Positions 8,809 to 16,071 of a stretch of DNA of 64,000 bases are shown here, piece after piece. The notes below the pieces were generated by a model that was not told where the DNA came from, did not search any database, and saw nothing but the letters and a program-made list of their open reading frames with translations. Source of the DNA: Pseudoflavonifractor sp902362925 (GTDB lineage Bacteria > Bacillota > Clostridia > Oscillospirales > Oscillospiraceae). Made by a program: the position numbers and the translations under genes. How positions within the stretch are numbered: position 1 is the stretch's first letter; every line of letters begins with the position of its first letter. Location: the NCBI GenBank assembly GCA_902362925.1, contig CABIYL010000002.1; one strand, written 5' to 3'.

Positions 8809-11236
8809 CGTCGGACACCTCTCTTTCCTGGTATTTGCTCTCAATCAGCGCGTCCACGCTGCCCCGGATCACGCCCTTGATCTCACAGTCCACAAAGCCG
8901 GACACGTGGCCGCGGATGTGGCCGTCCAGCCGGACCACGCCGTTGTTGAAGCGCTGCTTCCGGTTGCGGTTCAGGGTGATGGCAGTGCGCTCAATGAGGG
9001 CGTCGCCCAGCAGCAGGAACTGGGGCAACACGGTCATGACCAGAATGATGGAGGTCAGGGTGCCACGGCCCAGGGTGGTGCCGATGGAGCTGATGATGGA
9101 GTCGGTAGAGAGCTTGCCGATGAGGAATCCGGCCACCGTCATAATGGTGCCCGAGGTGAACACGGTGGGGAAGCTCTGGTTGAGAGATTCAATCACCGCC
9201 TCCCGCCGGTCCATGAACTGCTTGAGGTCAAGGTAGCGGTTGGTGATGACGATTGCGTAGTCGATGGTAGCGCCCATCTGGATGGCGCTGACAATCAGGT
9301 AGGACAGGAAGTACAGGTTGGTGTGGGTCAGGTAGGGGAAGGAGAAGTTGATCCAGATGGAGCCCTGGATGGTGAGCACCAGCAGGATGGGCAGACCGGC
9401 GGATTTAAAGGTAAAGAGCAGGATCACCATGACGAACAGCACGGTGAGCACGCTGATTTTCAGGTTGTCGCCGGAGAAGGACTCAGACAGGTCACGGGCG
9501 TTGGTGGAGTTGCCCACCAGCACCACATCGTCCCCGTAGTACTCGGCGGCGATGGCGCGCATCTGGTCCAGCAGGGCGTAGGTCTCCTCGCTCTCCTCGG
9601 GCAGGTCGGCGATGAACACCAGACGGCTCCAGTGCTCGCCCTGGAGCTGGCTGAGGCCATCCTCCAGGGTGTCCTGAAGCTCTTCCACCTTGGCGGCCTG
9701 GTCGCCGCTCAGGTTGACCACGCCCTTGTCCTTCTGCTCCAGCAGGAACTGGAACACATCCAGCAGGGGTACGGAGTAGCTGTCCGGGTCCTGGAAGATG
9801 GCGCCGTACTCCTCCACGCTCAGGCCGTAGGCCTGGTAGAGCAGCCGGGCCAGTTCGATGTCCACCCCCGCCAGCTCGGCAAACTGCCGGGGAGTGGTCT
9901 TGTCGGTGAGCATCCGTCCCTCCTCTACTTCAATGTTGGCCAGGCCCGTGGCGCTCTTGATACCGGGCAGCGCCTCAATCCGGCGGAGCACCGCGCCTTC
10001 CTTGTCGTAATCTCCACGGGGGACCAGCACGGCGATGGTGTTGTTATAGCCGAAGGTCTCATCTATCTTGTCCATGGCGATGCGGTAGGCGGGTTTGTTG
10101 CCCGAGTTGGTGGAGTTGGTGGAGAAGACATAGTCGCAGCGGTTGGAGCAGAAGATGCCGCCCACCACAATCACCGCGAAGATAACGGGCAGCACGAACC
10201 GGGTCTTGACCACGGCCTTGCCCCACAGAGAGATACGGGGTACAAAGTTCTTGTGCCGGGTGCGCTCAATGCCCCGGTTGAAGAGCATCAGCAGGCCGGG
10301 CATCAGCAGGAACACGGTGAGCATGGAGCAGATAATGCCCTTGGACAGCACCAGACCCATGTCCAGACCGATTTTCAGCTGCATCAGCATCAGGGCCACC
10401 AGGCCGGAGATGGTGGTCAGGCTGGAGGAGGAGATCTCCACAATGGCCTTGGACAGAGCGGTCACATCGGCGTCATGGGCACTCAGGCCGTTGTCCCGCT
10501 CCTCCATGTACCGGTGGCAGAAGATGATGGCGTAGTCAATGGCCAGAGCCAGCTGGAGCACCACGGCGATGGCGTTGGTGATAAAGGAGATGGAGCCGAA
10601 CCAGTAGTTGGTGCCCATGTTCAGGACGGCGGAGACCACGAACACAATCAGGAACACCACCACCTCCAGATAGCTCTTGGAGGTGAAGAGCAGTACCGCC
10701 ACAATGACCACCGCAGCAATGAGCAGGATGTAGCTCATCTCTCTCATCAGGGTGTCGGAATCATAGGGGTCGGCGTTGAAGGTGATGTAGTTGTCGTAAT
10801 CGGCCACGGCTTTCTCTACCTCGTCGGTGGCCTGCGTGACAATGGGGGTGCCGTTCTCGTCGTCGAAGCTGATGTTGAAGAGGGCGGAGGCGTCCTTGTA
10901 GTGGTCCTGGCTGTCGTCAAAGGTGACGGAGGATACGCCTTCAATCTGGGACAGCTGGTTGGAGAGCCGGCAGGCCTGGTCGTAGGTGATGTTGGAGACC
11001 ATCACGTTGGCAGTGGCCAGGGTGGTGAATTCCTCGTCCATCAGGGTGAGGCCACGACGGGTCTCGGTGTTGGCGGGGAGGTAGGAGGTGATGTCGTTGT
11101 TGATGACCACCTTGCTGATAGACGCACCGCAGAAGATGACTGCCGCCAGAAAGACCAGATAAAAAGCCTTCCGCTTATCGACAATAAAGCCTGCGATTTT
11201 GTCCATGGTGCTTACGCTTTTTTTCTCGCTGGACAT
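8789..11236 (-). CDS. MMPL/RND-superfamily transporter
   Basis: An 815-residue membrane protein with the duplicated RND layout: one helix, a large extracytoplasmic loop (about 40-195), a block of helices (about 200-345, including the GLALAIDYAIIF-like core motif with an intramembrane Asp), one helix, a second large loop (about 380-575) and a second helix block containing QMGATIDYAIV. These Asp residues in helix 4 and 10 are the proton-relay positions of the family. Gram-positive MMPL/YdfJ-type members export lipids or amphipathic compounds. Start ATG 11236 has AAAGG upstream; the TetR gene ends 7 bases before it. The substrate is unknown. The operon partner is a giant GLUG-repeat surface protein. 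Confidence 0.9.
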   Translation of the reverse strand: MSSEKKSVSTMDKIAGFIVDKRKAFYLVFLAAVIFCGASISKVVINNDITSYLPANTETRRGLTLMDEEFTTLATANVMVSNITYDQACRLSNQLSQIEGVSSVTFDDSQDHYKDASALFNISFDDENGTPIVTQATDEVEKAVADYDNYITFNADPYDSDTLMREMSYILLIAAVVIVAVLLFTSKSYLEVVVFLIVFVVSAVLNMGTNYWFGSISFITNAIAVVLQLALAIDYAIIFCHRYMEERDNGLSAHDADVTALSKAIVEISSSSLTTISGLVALMLMQLKIGLDMGLVLSKGIICSMLTVFLLMPGLLMLFNRGIERTRHKNFVPRISLWGKAVVKTRFVLPVIFAVIVVGGIFCSNRCDYVFSTNSTNSGNKPAYRIAMDKIDETFGYNNTIAVLVPRGDYDKEGAVLRRIEALPGIKSATGLANIEVEEGRMLTDKTTPRQFAELAGVDIELARLLYQAYGLSVEEYGAIFQDPDSYSVPLLDVFQFLLEQKDKGVVNLSGDQAAKVEELQDTLEDGLSQLQGEHWSRLVFIADLPEESEETYALLDQMRAIAAEYYGDDVVLVGNSTNARDLSESFSGDNLKISVLTVLFVMVILLFTFKSAGLPILLVLTIQGSIWINFSFPYLTHTNLYFLSYLIVSAIQMGATIDYAIVITNRYLDLKQFMDRREAVIESLNQSFPTVFTSGTIMTVAGFLIGKLSTDSIISSIGTTLGRGTLTSIILVMTVLPQFLLLGDALIERTAITLNRNRKQRFNNGVVRLDGHIRGHVSGFVDCEIKGVIRGSVDALIESKYQEREVSDDETEHV

Positions 11237-11243
11237 AAGAAGA

Positions 11244-11825
11244 TCAGCCTTTCTGGGAAGAGAGTTCCGGGAACAGCCCCGCCTGGTCCATCAGCTGAAG
11301 CAGAGTCTCCTCGGGGAGGTCGGCGCCCCGTTCCAGCCACCACCGGACAATAGCCAGGATACCGCCGGCGTAGAAGTGGGCGGTAATCTCCGCACGGGCA
11401 GGATTAGCCTCATCGGCGGGGAAGCGGGAGAGAAGCTGTTCCGCCACCAGGTCCTCCAGGGTCTGGATGTCCACGCTTCCGCTGGAGACGGCGGAGCGGT
11501 ACAGGCCGCTGTGGGAGCGCACAAAGGAGAGGGCGTTCTGGAATACGGAGAGGAAATAACTCCGGGGATTGGCCAGCAGGTCCTCGCCGGTGGGCTCGAA
11601 GGCCCGGTAGAGCCGGGCAACGGCATAGCGCAGGAGCGCATACTTGTCCTCGAAGTGGGCGTAAAAGGTGGTGCGGTGCACCATGGCCCGCTGGCAGATG
11701 TCTACCACGGAGATTTCACTGAAGGGCTGCTCCTCCATCAGAGAGAGGAGCGCCTCGGTGAGGAGCTTTTTGGTTCTGCGCTGCCGCAGGTCCTCCTTGG
11801 ACGCTTCGGACGGCTGGTTCCGCAT
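11244..11825 (-). CDS. TetR/AcrR-family transcriptional regulator
   Basis: A 193-residue regulator with an N-terminal TetR helix-turn-helix (about residues 15-62, with the typical ISVVDICQRAMVHRTTFYAHFEDKY-like pattern) and an all-helical ligand-binding C-terminal half. Start ATG 11825 has AAGGAGG 8 bases upstream. It is the first gene of the operon with the MMPL transporter and GLUG protein, so it most likely represses its own operon and responds to the exported compound or a related envelope signal. Local regulation is inferred from position and from the inverted repeat over the promoter. Confidence 0.92.
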   Translation of the reverse strand: MRNQPSEASKEDLRQRRTKKLLTEALLSLMEEQPFSEISVVDICQRAMVHRTTFYAHFEDKYALLRYAVARLYRAFEPTGEDLLANPRSYFLSVFQNALSFVRSHSGLYRSAVSSGSVDIQTLEDLVAEQLLSRFPADEANPARAEITAHFYAGGILAIVRWWLERGADLPEETLLQLMDQAGLFPELSSQKG

Positions 11826-11902
11826 GGTAATGCCTCCTTTTAAACAACATATTGGTTAGATGTGAAGGTTATCTGTACAGAGTGAGCTGATGGAGTGTCC
11901 CG

Positions 11903-11927
11903 TAAGGTGGAGGCACTATACCACTTA
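11903..11927. promoter_or_regulatory. Candidate TetR operator
   Basis: Inverted repeat TAAGGTGG-N10-CCACTTA (one extra G in the left arm) that straddles the -10 box of the TetR operon promoter. The position fits autorepression. Confidence 0.5.
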
Positions 11928-11943
11928 GGGCTTCAGATGTCAA
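11915..11943 (-). promoter_or_regulatory. Promoter of the tetR-MMPL-GLUG operon
   Basis: TTGACA (11938-11943), 17-base spacer, TATAGT (11915-11920) on the minus strand, leaving a leader of about 85 bases before the TetR start codon. Confidence 0.8.
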
Positions 11944-12057
11944 GATAATATACACTTGTATTTTAATTTACGGATGTATTGCAGAGGAGGTCATCAGGGG
12001 GTGAGAGAGGGGATAAAACGGATGAAAAGAAAATTTTGAAAAACTTCGAAAAAACAC

Positions 12058-12086
12058 TTGCATAATCTGGGGAGGTGTGCTATTAT
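12058..12086 (+). promoter_or_regulatory. Promoter of the tRNA-Pro genes
   Basis: TTGCAT (12058-12063), 17-base spacer, TATTAT (12081-12086), 36 bases upstream of the first tRNA. Divergent from the TetR operon. Confidence 0.75.
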
Positions 12087-12122
12087 ATCAAAGTCGCCTG
12101 AAGCGACAACGAAATGAGATAT

Positions 12123-12199
12123 CCGGGTGTGGCGAAGTTTGGTATCGCGCTTGAATGGGGTTCAAGAGGCCGCTGGTTCGAATCCAGTCACTCGGACCA
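12123..12199 (+). tRNA. tRNA-Pro(GGG), copy 1
   Basis: Acceptor strand CCGGGTG pairs with CACTCGG followed by ACCA, so the CCA end is encoded. The anticodon arm CTTGA/TCAAG carries loop ATGGGGT with anticodon GGG, reading CCC/CCU proline codons. The T-arm is GCTGG-TTCGAAT-CCAGT. 77 bases. Confidence 0.95.
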
Positions 12200-12201
12200 A
12201 A

Positions 12202-12249
12202 CTCATAAAAGAAGTTGACAGCCAACAATCTGTCAACTTCTTTTATGAG
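12202..12249. repeat. Perfect 20-bp inverted repeat between the tRNA copies
   Basis: Left arm 12202-12221 and right arm 12230-12249 are exact reverse complements around an 8-base loop. The stem is AT-rich and no U-run follows, so it is not a textbook terminator. It could be a transcript-processing hairpin or the remnant of a small mobile or duplicated element. Confidence 0.9.
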
Positions 12250-12272
12250 GAGAAATTATAAAAAGTGAATAT

Positions 12273-12349
12273 CCGGGTGTGGCGAAGTTTGGTATCGCGC
12301 TTGAATGGGGTTCAAGAGGCCGCTGGTTCGAATCCAGTCACTCGGACCA
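12273..12349 (+). tRNA. tRNA-Pro(GGG), copy 2
   Basis: Identical base for base to the copy 150 bases upstream, including the encoded CCA. It has no clear promoter of its own and is probably co-transcribed with copy 1. Confidence 0.95.
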
Positions 12350-12388
12350 AGGTCCGTATTCCGTAAGGAGTACGGACCTTTCTTTTTT
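12349..12388 (+). terminator. Terminator of the tRNA-Pro transcript
   Basis: GGTCCGTATTCC (12351-12362) pairs with GGAGTACGGACC (12367-12378) with one G-U wobble around loop GTAA, followed by a T-rich tract. A strong intrinsic terminator. Confidence 0.92.
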
Positions 12389-12400
12389 GCCTGTAGCCTG

Positions 12401-12504
12401 AACCAGCGGCCTCTTGGCGCCGAAGGCGCGTGTAATCCGCCGCTGCCGGGAGGGCAGGCGGAATGCCGGCGCTCCTACTGGTTCGAATCCAGTCGCTCAG
12501 GCCA
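12401..12504. pseudogene. Rearranged tRNA fragments
   Basis: 12401-12416 is the exact reverse complement of a 16-base piece of the tRNA-Pro genes (12313-12328, anticodon stem to T-arm). 12477-12504 is a tRNA-like 3' half: an ACTGG-TTCGAAT-CCAGT T-arm, then CGCTCAGG and CCA, close to but not the same as the tRNA-Pro 3' end. I could not fold the whole stretch into a tRNA with a matching 5' acceptor strand, so I read it as remnants of a tRNA gene or integration site. A long-variable-arm tRNA with unusual geometry remains possible. Confidence 0.5.
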
Positions 12505-12507
12505 AAC

Positions 12508-12561
12508 AATGATAATCCGAACTACATTATCCAGGTGGGTAATGTGTTCGGATTTATCATT
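12508..12561. repeat. Long imperfect hairpin
   Basis: AATGATAATCCGAAC (12508-12522) pairs with GTTCGGATTTATCATT (12546-12561), with one bulged base. The inner arms ACATTATCC/GGGTAATGT continue the stem. About 24 pairs in all, with no U-run. Confidence 0.7.
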
Positions 12562-12742
12562 TCTATTGAGAACATTCTATGATGGACAAGGGCAGGAGCT
12601 AAGTTCCCGCCCTTGCATTTTTTTCATTGTTTAGTTTACAATAGGGTACAGAAATTGTCTGGTACGCATTAGGCGGATAAGGCGTACTCAACAAATCGGA
12701 ATTTGACGGAATGATAATAAAGAGCGACAGGAGGGATGTATC

Positions 12743-13408
12743 GTGGGAACAAATGCAGCATATTACTGTATTTGGAATCGGGGCTTTACGCAAAATGAAT
12801 TAAAAGAGAAATTAGAAGTTATATCTACTTCTGGCAAGGAGAAAGACAAATCATTCTTCAACAGTTTGAGTGCATTGCTCTCCCCGGAGATAGCCGGACA
12901 ATTACGGGCTGGCGCAGCGGAATCAACGGCTCATTTTAGTGCGATTTTCGGTGGGAAAAGCCAGACGCAGGGAAATCGTGGGATAATTGCGTACAGCCCT
13001 GACGCCAAATGGCTGCCTCTGTTTGAAACCACACTATGCGAAGGTTATACTGCAAGCAGCAAGGATACCGCATGGCTGTCAAAGCTCTTTGCTGCCCCTG
13101 TGCTCGCGTTCTCCATATTCGACAGCGATGTGCTCTTTGTTTCTTACAGCGATGCCAAGAAAGGAATTTGCTACGATTATGTAAAACCAAATTTTGAGGA
13201 ATTTAAAGAATATGACACTGAACAATACAGCACAGAATTTCCCAATTTTTTATCTGAATTTTGCAATAAATCTGAGTTAGAAGCTATCTGGGATAATACA
13301 GATGTAATCTTTGCGGATGATCGCTTAGAAAAACTGTGTCGGCTAATGCAAATTGATTTGCTATTTGATGGCACTTGTGTCTTGGAGGGATTCCAATTAA
13401 TTACATAG
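12743..13408 (+). CDS. Unrecognised AT-rich orphan protein
   Basis: 221 residues starting at GTG 12743, with AGGAGGG 7 bases upstream. I do not recognise the family. It has no signal peptide or membrane helix; it is mixed alpha/beta in appearance, acidic, and rich in aromatic residues, with a phenylalanine-rich patch in the middle and an acidic stretch EEFKEYDTEQYSTEF near 150-165. By eye, base composition is far lower in GC (about 43%) than the flanking ribosomal and transporter genes, and codon use differs, suggesting acquisition by transfer. Its position beside tRNA genes agrees with that. Size and composition would suit an orphan toxin-immunity protein, but nothing in the sequence proves it. 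Confidence 0.7.
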   Translation: MGTNAAYYCIWNRGFTQNELKEKLEVISTSGKEKDKSFFNSLSALLSPEIAGQLRAGAAESTAHFSAIFGGKSQTQGNRGIIAYSPDAKWLPLFETTLCEGYTASSKDTAWLSKLFAAPVLAFSIFDSDVLFVSYSDAKKGICYDYVKPNFEEFKEYDTEQYSTEFPNFLSEFCNKSELEAIWDNTDVIFADDRLEKLCRLMQIDLLFDGTCVLEGFQLIT

Positions 13409-13468
13409 CTTTCTGTTTGTTTGGCTGATTTAACTGCGCCTTATTGGCATAATGCGCAACGAACAAAG

Positions 13469-13506
13469 GCAAGGCGGGGGCATCATTTTAGATGCTCCCG
13501 CCTTGC
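13469..13506 (+). terminator. Hairpin after the orphan gene
   Basis: GCAAGGCGGGGGCATC pairs with GATGCTCCCGCCTTGC (one G-U wobble), 16 pairs with a 6-base loop, 60 bases after the stop. Only a weak U-tract follows (TGTTACT). Confidence 0.6.
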
Positions 13507-13533
13507 TGTTACTCAAAGGGGGTTCAGAGATGG

Positions 13534-13571
13534 AAAAACCCGGACCTATGGCAAAACCACAGGTCCGGGTT
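13534..13571 (-). terminator. Terminator of the rplJ-rplL transcript
   Basis: AACCCGGACCT and AGGTCCGGGTT form a perfect 11-bp stem. On the minus strand it is followed by a U5 run. It lies 30 bases after rplL and ends the ribosomal transcript before any rpoB. Confidence 0.88.
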
Positions 13572-13600
13572 GATGCTGTGCGAAGTAGGGGAGGGGAGAC

Positions 13601-13975
13601 TTACTTCAGCTCCACCTTGGCGCCCACGTCCTCGAGCTTCTTCTTCAGCTCCTCGGCCTCGTCCTTGGAGACACCCTCCTTGACGGCCTTGGGAGCGGCC
13701 TCGACAACAGCCTTGGCCTCAGCCAGGCCCAGGCCGGTGATCTCGCGGACAGCCTTGATGACCTTGATCTTCTCAGCGCCGACCTCAGCCAGGACGACGT
13801 CGAACTCGGTCTTCTCCTCAGCAGCGGGAGCAGCAGCACCGGCAGCGGCGGGAGCGGCCATAGCGGCGGCGGAGACGCCGAACTCCTCCTCCAGAGCGTG
13901 GACGAGCTCGGAGAGCTCCAGAACGGTCAGGCCCTTAACCTCTTCGATGAGGGCAGTAATCTTCTCAGAAGCCAT
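13601..13975 (-). CDS. rplL: 50S ribosomal protein L7/L12
   Basis: 124 residues with the standard layout: an N-terminal dimerisation helix pair (residues 1-35), an Ala-rich hinge (about 36-55) and the globular C-terminal domain that recruits translation factors, with the conserved KIKVIKAVREITGLGLAEAK surface. It is present as dimers on L10 in the ribosomal stalk. Its start has a strong AGGAGGTAAC site. It follows rplJ by 57 bases and shares the L10-leader-controlled transcript. Confidence 0.98.
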   Translation of the reverse strand: MASEKITALIEEVKGLTVLELSELVHALEEEFGVSAAAMAAPAAAGAAAPAAEEKTEFDVVLAEVGAEKIKVIKAVREITGLGLAEAKAVVEAAPKAVKEGVSKDEAEELKKKLEDVGAKVELK

Positions 13976-14032
13976 GATATGTTACCTCCTAAAATATGTC
14001 TTGAAGTGTAATGGTTACGCGGGGGACAGGAC

Positions 14033-14566
14033 TTACGCCTCGGCGGAAGCGGTCTCCTCGACGGAGCCGCCCTGCTTCTCGGCGATGGCCTTGATGACGA
14101 TGGCCAGGCTGGTGATGGGAGCCAGCATGGTGCCCAGGACCTGAGCCTGCAGGACCTCCTTGGAGGGCAGCTCAGCCAGAGCGCTGATCTCGTCCAGGGA
14201 CAGGACCTTGCCGTCCATAAAGCCGGCCTTGATGGTGAACTTGGCGCCGTTGAACTGCTTGGCGAACTTGTTCACCACACGCATGGGAGCAATGGGGTCG
14301 CCGTGGCTGATGGCCAGGGAAGTGGTGCCGTTGAGCACGTCGTCCAGGGCCTCCATGCCGCAGTTGTTGATGGCGAAACGGACCAGGGTGTTCTTCACGA
14401 CGGCGTAATCCACGTCGTTCTTGCGCAGCTCGGCGCGCAGAGCGGTATCCTCGGCCACGGTGATGCCCTTATAGTCCACCAGAACGCCGCTGGCGGCGCC
14501 CTTAATCTTCTCAGTCAGATCAGCGACGATAGCCTGCTTCTCGCTGAGAACCTTTGCGTTAGGCAT
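14033..14566 (-). CDS. rplJ: 50S ribosomal protein L10
   Basis: 177 residues. The N-terminal domain that binds 23S rRNA begins MPNAKVLSEKQ; the C-terminal helix that carries L7/L12 dimers is followed by a short acidic/Ala tail. Start ATG 14566 is preferred over an in-frame extension to 14731 because GGAGGTG is 8 bases upstream and the extension would run through the L10 leader RNA. It autoregulates by binding its leader (known for the family). Confidence 0.98.
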   Translation of the reverse strand: MPNAKVLSEKQAIVADLTEKIKGAASGVLVDYKGITVAEDTALRAELRKNDVDYAVVKNTLVRFAINNCGMEALDDVLNGTTSLAISHGDPIAPMRVVNKFAKQFNGAKFTIKAGFMDGKVLSLDEISALAELPSKEVLQAQVLGTMLAPITSLAIVIKAIAEKQGGSVEETASAEA

Positions 14567-14583
14567 GTGGGATTCACCTCCAG

Positions 14584-14626
14584 AAAAATAAAGTGCTGTT
14601 CCGCGTCCAAAGACACAAAACAGCAC
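14584..14626 (-). terminator. Attenuator hairpin in the rplJ leader
   Basis: On the minus strand GTGCTGTT pairs with AACAGCAC, followed by a T-rich tract. It lies between the L10-binding part of the leader and the rplJ ribosome site, in the position expected for L10-dependent termination. Confidence 0.75.
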
Positions 14627-14700
14627 AAAACAAACGTCTATACTGTATTCTCGGCAGGATTTACTGCGCAAGCACAACCTGCTGTCTCTGAACACGGGAT
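14584..14700 (-). ncRNA. Ribosomal protein L10 leader
   Basis: The roughly 110-base minus-strand leader contains the hallmark segments AGACAGCAGG and AATCCTGCCGAG that form the L10-binding kink-turn element in Firmicutes, then the attenuator hairpin. High L10-(L12)4 levels bind here and lower rplJL expression (established for the class). Confidence 0.88.
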
Positions 14701-14702
14701 AT

Positions 14703-14731
14703 AGTATAACATCCCAGGAGCGGGTTGTCAA
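14703..14731 (-). promoter_or_regulatory. Promoter of rplJ-rplL
   Basis: TTGACA (14726-14731), 17-base spacer, TATACT (14703-14708) on the minus strand, just upstream of the L10 leader. Confidence 0.88.
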
Positions 14732-14766
14732 CTATAAAATGAAGAATTTTTCTCCTTGGGGCAGCA

Positions 14767-14790
14767 ATCCAGGGGGAAATCCCCCTGGAT
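14767..14790 (-). terminator. Hairpin after rplA
   Basis: ATCCAGGGGG and CCCCCTGGAT form a perfect 10-bp stem with a 4-base loop, 20 bases past rplA. There is no direct U-run, so termination may be partial, letting some transcripts continue into rplJ. Confidence 0.55.
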
Positions 14791-14809
14791 ACTGCTCATC
14801 AGGCGGAAA

Positions 14810-15502
14810 TTACATCAGCTTGGCGCCGTTGATCTTCACGCCGGGGCCCATGGTGGAGGCCACCACGCAGCTGCGGATATACTGACCCTTGGCAGCGGAG
14901 GGCTTGGCCTTCACGATAGCACCCATGAGGGCGTTGAAGTTCTCGGTCAGCTTCTCAGCGCCGAAGGACACCTTGCCGATGGGGCAGTGGATGATGTTGG
15001 TCTTGTCCAGACGATACTCGACCTTACCGGCCTTGATCTCCTTGACAGCCTTGGCCACGTCGGGGGTGACGGTGCCGGCCTTGGGGGAGGGCATCAGGCC
15101 CTTGGGGCCCAGGACCTTACCGAGACGGCCGACAACGCCCATCATGTCGGGGCTGGCGACGACCACGTCGTAGTCGAACCAGTTCTCCTGCTGGATCTTC
15201 TGGACCATGTCCATCTCGCCGACGTAGTCAGCGCCGGCCTCACGGGCGGCCTCAGCCTTGTCGCCCTTGGCGAACACCAGGACGCGGGCGGTCTTGCCGG
15301 TGCCGTGGGGGAGGACGATGGCGCCACGGACCTGCTGGTCAGCGTGACGGGAGTCGACGCCCAGCTTCACGTGGAGCTCGACGGTCTCGTCGAACTTGGC
15401 GGGAGCGGTCTTGACCACCAGGTTCATGGCCTCGGCGGTATCGTACAGAGCGGCCTTGTCGATCTGCTTGGCGCTCTCCTGATATTTCTTGCCTCTAAAC
15501 AT
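14810..15502 (-). CDS. rplA: 50S ribosomal protein L1
   Basis: 230 residues, the normal length. Binds 23S rRNA at the E-site stalk and its own mRNA. The family pattern is clear, from MFRGKKYQESAKQ to the PNPKxGTVTxDVAKAV-like segment (here MPSPKAGTVTPDVAKAV, about residues 128-144) and the C-terminal SS.GPG-like end. It follows rplK by 19 bases and is co-transcribed from the rpmG promoter. Confidence 0.98.
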   Translation of the reverse strand: MFRGKKYQESAKQIDKAALYDTAEAMNLVVKTAPAKFDETVELHVKLGVDSRHADQQVRGAIVLPHGTGKTARVLVFAKGDKAEAAREAGADYVGEMDMVQKIQQENWFDYDVVVASPDMMGVVGRLGKVLGPKGLMPSPKAGTVTPDVAKAVKEIKAGKVEYRLDKTNIIHCPIGKVSFGAEKLTENFNALMGAIVKAKPSAAKGQYIRSCVVASTMGPGVKINGAKLM

Positions 15503-15521
15503 TTCCTACTACCTCCTTCGC

Positions 15522-15947
15522 TTAGTCGCCCACCAGGACGCCCATGGAGCGGGCGGTACCGGCGATCATGCTCATGGCGGACTCAATGCTGGAGGCATTG
15601 AGGTCGGGCATCTTGGTCTCGGCGATCTTGCGCACGTCCTCTTTGCTGATGGTGGCCACCTTGGTCTTGTTGGGCACACCGGAGCCGGACTCAATGCCGG
15701 CAGCCTTCTTGATGAGAACGGCAGCGGGAGGAGTCTTGGTGATGAAGGTGAAGGAACGGTCGGCGTAGACAGTGATGATAACGGGGATGATCATGCCCAC
15801 GTCGTTCTTGGTGCGCTCGTTGAATTCCTTCGTGAAAGCGGCGATGTTCACGCCGTGCTGACCGAGGGCGGGGCCGACGGGGGGAGCGGGAGTCGCCTTG
15901 CCGGCGGGAATCTGCAGCTTCACGTAACCAGTAACTTTCTGTGCCAT
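15522..15947 (-). CDS. rplK: 50S ribosomal protein L11
   Basis: 141 residues. Begins MAQKVTGYVKLQIPAGKATPAPP, the conserved N-terminal domain that contacts RelA and translation factors; the C-terminal domain binds the 23S GTPase-associated centre. Start ATG 15947 has GGAGGTG 8 bases upstream; four extra in-frame codons upstream are not needed. The 124-base spacer to nusG holds small GC-rich hairpins such as GCCATGCC-T-GGCATGGC. Confidence 0.98.
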   Translation of the reverse strand: MAQKVTGYVKLQIPAGKATPAPPVGPALGQHGVNIAAFTKEFNERTKNDVGMIIPVIITVYADRSFTFITKTPPAAVLIKKAAGIESGSGVPNKTKVATISKEDVRKIAETKMPDLNASSIESAMSMIAGTARSMGVLVGD

Positions 15948-16071
15948 TTGAAACAGCACCTCCTACGATAAATGTGGTTGGAACGGCGTCTGACGGACGC
16001 CTCCCACGTGCGGGGGGAAGGCCATGCCAGGCATGGCGTGCGGCGATTGCCGCGGGCCGTGTACCGGGGGC

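Larger units (their letters stand above)
12350..12742. other. Gene-free stretch between tRNA-Pro and the orphan gene
   Basis: It holds the tRNA terminator, the tRNA fragments, a long hairpin and a second terminator-like hairpin (CAAGGGC/GCCCTTG, 12587-12615, then T7 at 12618-12624). The terminator-like hairpin has no gene in front of it. The minus-strand open frame across 12312-12509 is the familiar spurious peptide made by reading tRNA genes backwards. Downstream of 12625 the sequence turns AT-rich and leads into the next gene; no clear promoter was found. Confidence 0.7.

Noticed and set aside
6046..8880. 944-codon open frame opposite the GLUG-repeat gene
   Set aside because: Low-complexity Val/Gly/Ala/His shadow; the opposite strand has a signal peptide, repeats and anchor.
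12312..12509. 65-codon minus-strand frame with WIRTS and GFEPAAS motifs
   Set aside because: These motifs are the well-known translation of the reverse strand of tRNA genes, not a protein.
14567..14731. N-terminal extension of rplJ
   Set aside because: It coincides with the L10 leader and attenuator; L10 starts at MPNAK.
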